64,000 nucleotides of DNA from Bos javanicus (taxonomy: Eukaryota > Chordata > Mammalia > Artiodactyla > Bovidae): NCBI RefSeq assembly GCF_032452875.1, contig NC_083870.1, positions 2,108,001 through 2,172,000 on the forward strand, given 5' to 3'. Position 1 is the first letter of the stretch. Every line of letters begins with the position of its first letter. Under the pieces are notes generated by a model. That model did not search any database. It was not told the DNA's origin and was given only the letters and a program-made list of their open reading frames with translations. The position numbers and the translations under genes are program-made. Below, piece after piece: positions 57,581 through 64,000 of the stretch.

Positions 57581-60500
57581 TTGTGGTTCAGTTGCTCAGT
57601 CATGTCTGACTCTTTGTGACACCATGGACTGCAGCTTCCTTGTCCTTCAGTATCTCCCAGAGTTTGCTCAAATACATGTTCATTGAGTCGGTGATGCTAT
57701 CTAACCATCTCATCCCCTGCTCCCTCTTCTCCTTCAGCCTTCAATCTTTTCCAGCATCAGGATCTTTTCCAATGAGTCAACTTTTCGCATCAGATGGACA
57801 AAGTATTGGAGCTTCAGCTTCACTATTGGTTCTTCCAACGAATATTCAGGATTGATATTCTTTAGGATTGACTGGTTTGATCTTGGGGTCTAAGGGGCTC
57901 TCAAGAGTCTTCTCCAACCTCACAGTTTAAAAGCATCAGTTTTTCAATGCTCAGCCTTCTTTATGGTCCAACTTTCACATCCATACATGATTACTGGAAA
58001 AACTTTAGCTTTGACTATATAGACCTTTGTCAGCAAAGTAATATCTCTGCTTTTCAATATACTGTCTAGGTTGGTCATCTCATTTCTTCCCCGGAGCAAG
58101 TGTCTTTTAATTTCATGGCTGCAGTCACCATCTTCAGTGATTTTGGAGCCCCCAAAATAAAGTATCTCACTGTTTCCAATGTTTTCCCATCTATTTGCCA
58201 TGAAATAATGGGACCAGATGCTATGAATTTAGTTTTTTGAATGTTGAATTTTAGGCCAGCTTTTTCACTCTCCTCTTTCACTTCACAAAAGGCTCTTTAG
58301 TTCCTCTTCACTTTCTGCATATGAGTGCTGTCATCTGCATATCTGAAGTTATTCATATTTATCCTGGAAATCTTGATTCCAGCTTGTGCTTCATTCAGTC
58401 CAGCATTTTACATGGTGTACTCTGCATAGAAGTTAAATAAGCAGACAATATACAGAATTAATGTACTCCTTTCCTAATTTTGAAACAGTCTGTTGTTCCA
58501 TGTCCAGTTCTAACTGTTGCCTCTTGACCTGCATACAGGATTCTCAGGTGGTATGGTTTTCCCATCTCTTTGAGAATTTTCCACAGTTTGTTGTGATTCC
58601 CACAGTAAGAGCCTTTAGTGTAGTCAATGAAGCAGTGGTAGAAGTTTTTCTGGAATTTCCTTGCATTCTCTATGATCCAATGAATGTTGGCAATTTGATC
58701 TCTGATTCCTCCACCTTTTCTAAGTCCAGCTTGAACATCTGTAAGTTCTCGGTTCACATACTGTTGAAGTCTAGCTTGGAGAAATTTGAATATTACTTTG
58801 ATAGCATGTGACATGAGTGTAACTGTGTGGTAGTTTGAACATTCTTTGGCATTGCCTTTCTTTGGGATTGGAATGAAAACTGACCTTTTCCAGTCCTGTG
58901 GTCACTGCTGAGTTTTCCAAATTTGCTATCATATTGAGTGCGTCACTTTCAGAGCATCATCTTTTAGGATTTGAAATAGCTTAACTGGAATTCCATCACC
59001 TCCACTAACTTTGTTCGTAGTCATGCTTCCTAAGGCCCACTTGACTTCCCATTCCAGGATGTCTGGCTCTAGGTGAGTGATCACACCATCATGGTTATCT
59101 GGATTCTGAAGATGTTTTTGTATACTTTTTCTGTGTTCTTGCATATCTTCTGCTTCTGTTAAGTCCATACCATTTCTACCCTTTGTTATGCCCACTTTTG
59201 CATGAAATATTCCCTTGGTATCTCTAATTTTCTTGAAGAGATCTCTAGTCTTCCTGTTCTGTTGTTTTCCTTTATTTCTTTGGATTGATCATTTAGGAAG
59301 GCTTTCTTATCCCTTGCTATTCTTTGGAGCTCTGCATTCAAATGCATTCATTCCTTTTCTCCTTTGCCTTTCACTTCTCTTCTTTTATCAGCTATTTGTA
59401 AGTCCTCTTCAGACAACTCTTTTGCCTTTTTGCATTTCTTCTTCTTGGGGATGGTCTTGATCACTGCCTCCTGTTCAATGTCACAAACCTCAGTCCATAT
59501 TTCTTCAGACACTCTGTCTATCAGATCTAGTCCCTTGAATCTATTTGGCACTTGCACTGTATTATAGTAAGAGATTTGATTTAGGTCATAACTGAATGGT
59601 GTAGAGCTTTTCCCTACTTTCTTCAATTTAAATCTGAATTTGGCAATAAGGAGTTCATGATCTGAGCCACAGTCAGCTCCCGGACTTGTTTTTGCTGACT
59701 GTGTAGAGCTTCTCCATCTTTGGCTGCAAAGAATATAATCAATCTGATTTCAGTGTCGACCATCTGGTGATGTCCATGTGTAGAGTCTTCTCTTGTGCTG
59801 TTAGAAGAGGGTGGTTTTTTTTTTTTTTATGACCAGTGCATTCTCTTGGCAAAACTCCGTTAGTCTTTGCCCTACTCATTTTGTACTCCAAAGCAAAATT
59901 TGCTTGTTACTCTCGGTATCTCTTGACTTCCTACTTTTGCATTCCAAGCTATATGATGAAAAAGACTTCTTTTTTGGTATTAGTTCTAGAAGGTCTTGTA
60001 AGTCTTCATAGAACCATTCAACTTCAGCTTCTTTGGCATTAGTGGTTGGGACATAGACTTGGATTACTCTGATACTGAATGGTTAGTTTGGAAATGAACA
60101 GAGATCATTCTGTCATTGTTGAGATTGCCCCCAAGTACTGCATTTTAAACTCTTTTGTTGAGTATGAGGGCTACTCCATTTCTTCTAAGGAATTTCTGCC
60201 CACAGTAGTAGATATGATGGTCTTCTGAATTAAATTTGTCCATTCCAGTCCATTTTAGTTCACTGATTCTTAAAATATTGATGTTCACTCTTGCCATCTC
60301 CTGTTTGACCACTTCCAATTTACCTTGATCCATGGACCTAACCTTCCAGTTTCCTATGTTATATTGTTCTTTGCAACATTCACCTTACTTCCACCACCAG
60401 ATACATCCACAAATGGGTATCGTTTTCACTTTGCCTCAGCTTCTTCCTTCTTTCTGGAGATATTTCTCTGCTCTTCTCCAGTAGCATTTTGGACACCTAC

Positions 60501-60672
60501 TGGCCTGGGGAGTTCATCTTTCAGTGTCATATCTTTTTGCCCTTTCATATTATCCATGGGGTTCTCAAAGCAAGAATACTGAAATGGTTTGATATTCCCT
60601 CTTCCAGCGGACCACATTTTGTCAAAATTCTCCACCATGACCTGTCTGTCTTGGTGACCTTACAAGGCATGG
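57581..60672 (-). mobile_element. BovB LINE, 3.1 kb, nearly full length, old
   Basis: Antisense from a TGGTTCAG tail to the 5' UTR ('ccatggggttctcaaagcaa', 'gtcttggtgaccttacaagg'). Domain remnants: C-terminal region and RT 57944-58814, linker 58929-59626, endonuclease 59640-60333 (VNINILRISELKWTGMDKF). RT catalytic motifs are not readable in frame. Frequent indels and a T-run near 59814-59829 mark an old copy. No clear TSD, since sequence beyond 60672 is not L1. Confidence 0.9.
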
Positions 60673-61616
60673 ATACTTTAGAGGAAGAGAGGAATATAGT
60701 TGATGAGTACTCATACTTAACCTTTGAAAAAATGAAAACTGGTTAAGAATTTATTGCAATCCTGTTATAAGAAAGAAGTGTTTTCAAGATTTTGTAGATA
60801 CAAAGCCTTTTTTTTTTTTTTGGTCTTTGTGAACTGCACAAAAAAATCAAAACCCCTATGTTTCATTTATTGCAAACATTTTTGGAGAGATCTGTCCAGT
60901 TTTCAGCAACTTTCTTAACTGCTCCCTCTTAATTTATGGTAGGTGTGTGGCTCCCAGCAGTTGTTTGTGTATAAAATAGTAACTCTGCCCTTAGCCTTTG
61001 CTTGCTTGATTTTGGTGTGAGAATTTGACTCAGGTTGACCTAGTTCATTCACTGGAGACTTAGATCAAGGGTTGAGGAACACATTCCTCTCATGGACCTG
61101 TTAACTCAAGCTGGGTAGCTATGGACAGTCATATTGTGCATTGCAGGCTGTGAGCAGAGAAGAGAATGGTGAAGGAGTGGAGAGAGCAGAGAAAGAGTCA
61201 GTGGTCAGAGCAGAGACCTGGGAGAGAGAGGCTCCTGTCAGAGTTATGAGCAATTTTCTAGTTTCTGGAGCTAGTTCTTCTTGAAGTCAGGCTGTGTGTC
61301 TGTTCTGTGTTAGGTAGTTCTTCACATTTATCAAAATGTCCTCTTTTTTGCTTAATTTAACCATGTATTATAAAGGACCTGAAAAATGTGGCATTCACGA
61401 GTGGCTTAACTGTACAATAAACCTTAAATTAGTTCTTATTCCAAAGGTTTCAGTATTAACCAGGTGTAAACTATTACGGTTCTTCTGATGTTGGTATGGC
61501 TACATCACTATGTGCTGTGTGACAAGTTTTCTTTCTTTCTTTCTCTTTTTAAAAATTTTTACTTTTCTCTCTTTTCCTCAGAAACTTTGCTTAGCCTTCA
61601 TTCTGACATTGGTCAC
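60673..61616. other. No gene; unresolved sequence
   Basis: Contains a T-run at about 60809-60823 and a CTTT repeat at about 61527-61544. The remainder shows no open frame or repeat that could be assigned. Confidence 0.4.
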
Positions 61617-61888
61617 TTTTGTTGTTGTTCAGTTGTGCAGTTGTGGACTACAGCACGCCAGGCCTCCCTGTCCATCACTATCTCCTGGAGCTTGCTCAAA
61701 CTCACGTCCATCAAGTCGGTGATGCCATCCAACCATGTCATCCTCTGGCATCCCCTTCTCCTCCTGTCTTCAATCTTTCCCAGCAGGGTCTTCTCCAATG
61801 ATTCAGTTCTTAGCGTCAGGAGGCCAAAGTATTGGAGCTTCAGCTTCAGAATCAGTCCTTCCAGTGAATATTCAGGACTGATTTCCTA
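61617..61888 (-). mobile_element. BovB 3' end fragment
   Basis: Antisense BovB from a GTTGTTGTT tail to 'aatattcaggactgatttcc'. The C-terminal basic region is readable at 61613-61798 (RRRRGCQRMTWLDGITDLMD). A possible short duplication TCACTT flanks it. Confidence 0.9.
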
Positions 61889-64000
61889 TCACTTACAATT
61901 ACATTCTCTTCAGTTGTTCTGAGACAATTAAAAACCTGTTTCCTTTGGCACCAATGCAGTCATGAACACAAACAAATTTGGTCACTGGTCATCCAGATCA
62001 CCCCAAATATGCTTATATTAATTTTTAAAAGAGTAACTTGTAAATTCTTTTGGAAAAACAGCATACATTCTTTGAGAGAAGCGCTGACTAATGGACTGTG
62101 TGGCAAGAACTTCTTTTGATATGTCCTCAGGCAAGGACTGTCCTCAGCATTGCTTTTTGATCACAATAAAACCAGGTCATTACCACAAGCAAGGCCAGAG
62201 GTATCAATGCTCTTGACCTCTAGACCCTGGCTCCTAACTTGACTTCTGTGCCTCTGACTTTGTCCTTAATAGAGGTCCTCTTTGCACAAAGGCCCATTGT
62301 TCTCAGCAGTCCTCCTATACATCACCCCCCAACTTGAGGTGCGAAAGCCTGGTGTTGGATAGTACAGCACCATTATCACCTGGTAGATCCCCAGAAGTTA
62401 CCCATGATGAACTAGTCAAGTCCAGGCAGGAAGGCTTAGCCCAAGTACCACTGGATTGGTTTCCAGCTCCCGACTTTAGTTCATTCATACAAAAAGTGAG
62501 GCCAATAATACTTATTAGGCATAAATAGGCATTCTTTGGAATTTATGTAGCTTGTTTACTTAAATAAAGTCCATGAAATCAGCTGTCACTAGTAAGGATT
62601 TTATTGGACATACCTACAGGGATATTTGCTTTACTAGAGTATTGCTTTAGTCATGCTATTGTGTTGGGTCATCCACTGGGACTCTCTTAAAGGTCTGCTT
62701 TTGCATTGAACTGAACAAAATGAAAAAGGCAGAAGTTCATAATCTGGAGAATGAGTTTGTAATATTTCATCATCTCAGAAAGTTCTAAATCTGCTCTCTC
62801 TTGTTCCAGTTTTTGCCAGTATGTTTTGTTGTTACACATCTGTGCTAGATTTGCCTTGAAAGATCAAATTAGATGATAGTAACAGGGTGCCTTTTCTTAA
62901 TCTTAATTTTCAAATACAGCTACAAATGACACCTTGTAATCTTGTAAAACTGCCTCTGTGAAATCCTGCCAACCAGTTGAAGTGGTGTGCTCATTTTAGC
63001 AATGGAAACAAGTTTCCAGAAAGACGGCTATAACAATGGTTCTACCACCTACTTGCTGCCTCCTTATTTTTCTCTTTCCAACTCTCTTTCCAATTTGGAA
63101 CAAATTCAGAAGTTTCACAGTTCATGCACATCCCCATTCTGTGATAAGAAGGAAAAAAGCTTTTACCCAAATTAGTTGAATGTGACAATTCATATTCAGC
63201 ATGCCTACAGAGATAGTTTCTCAGACAATTTGAATCAAATATTTATACTCTGGCTTATTTATTATTTATACTTTTGTTTTCAACTTCAAAAAGGTTTGGA
63301 TGTTTAGTTGAATTTGGGGCTGTCCATCTTTGTCAAAAAGACTCTAGATAACTATATTTTAAGAAGTTTTACTTTTCTTTTATGAATGGGGAAAGAGCAA
63401 ACAGAATCAGACTGCTAGAAAGCTAAGGTCAAAAATAACTAAGGGAATTCTGAAGGCTGCCCAGATGAGATGGCACAAAAGGCAGCTATAGAGGTGGCCT
63501 GGAGGCTATAAATAATGGCCAAGGAATAAATAAAGTAGTAAGGACTGGTAAGCAGGAAATAAATGGGGAAATGGGGGTGGAGCTATTGGAGTGACAGCCT
63601 AGTGAGCTGGCCCACTTAAAGAGATGTATAGGAAGTCCCCTCTTCCTTAGGGCTTGTATCACAGGTACTCCTTGAAAAGCCCTAAGTTGTTAAGGGAGGG
63701 GGGCAGTGGCTAAGCTCCCATGACTCTTCTTGCAGTTCATACCCTCCCATTGTCCTAAATGACAGAATGGATTGCACTCTGTGGAAATTCAGTGCTTCTT
63801 GTGTCGTGTGTCTAGATCACCTTCCCAAGTTTTCAAAGCTGGCATACAGAAAGGCAGTGCAGGGTGTAGCAGAGTGGATGGGCAATGGAGTAAATCCATG
63901 TGGAAGCAGAGCTTAAAATTTCCATAGCACTGGGAAGATTCCAGGTGTATTTTGCAACAGTGAGGGACTTGTCTAAGGAGGGGAGCCAGATAACGTTTCC
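61889..64000. other. No recognised gene or repeat
   Basis: Mixed sequence lacking BovB, Bov-A or L1 signatures. A 64-codon frame at 62334-62528 (+) has no visible domain or splice context. This is the longest stretch in the window without lineage-specific repeats. Confidence 0.4.

Overview
The window is ruminant (bovine-type) nuclear DNA, almost entirely transposable elements. The signature is lineage-specific: BovB (RTE-clade) LINEs, Bov-A2 and Bov-tA SINEs built from the BovB 3' end, CHR-type SINEs, and L1 of the cattle type. There are no bacterial operons, CRISPR arrays or phage genes, and no complete host gene. RNA-gene-like signals come only from tRNA-derived SINE heads.

Layout. 1-6 kb: a truncated Bov-A SINE, BovB copies at 876-1326, 2044-4152 (+) and 5078-6069 (-), and ancient LTR remnants. 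6-8.5 kb: SINEs and a 29-bp tandem repeat. 8580-16399: an L1 with an intact 5' end and a 3' end missing, holding a Bov-A2 SINE and a BovB fragment. 17-19.2 kb: BovB (-). 19.2-21.5 kb: unresolved, possibly LTR-derived. 21.5-27.9 kb: an older L1 with six nested insertions. 28-30.5 kb: a BovB copy with an inverted 5' part inside an antisense L1 3' UTR. 30.5-36 kb: sparse sequence with L2, MIR, CHR and Tigger remnants. 36-41.9 kb: antisense L1 pieces, a young BovB copy with an open reverse-transcriptase frame, MIR, a possible ERV remnant and a second inverted BovB. 42-50 kb: a 3'-truncated L1 tail and a long BovB (-) with its own insertions. 50.6-52.1 kb: a hAT DNA transposon with a decayed transposase. 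52.9-60.7 kb: an L1 split by the best-preserved BovB copy, then another nearly full-length BovB. 60.7-64 kb: mostly unrecognised sequence plus one short BovB.

By hand count there are 16 separate BovB insertions covering roughly a third of the window. Target-site duplications (TSDs) read directly from the sequence delimit many insertions and allow relative dating by nesting.

The most useful non-repeat signals are three short stretches on the minus strand that look like coding exons. 36352-36490 is an internal exon candidate with a strong acceptor and donor and one open frame. 50484-50578 and 52674-52822 are candidate last exons that share an entry phase. Their proteins are not recognised, so the window may lie in introns or the 3' part of an unidentified minus-strand gene. 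All boundaries are estimates from reading without alignment.
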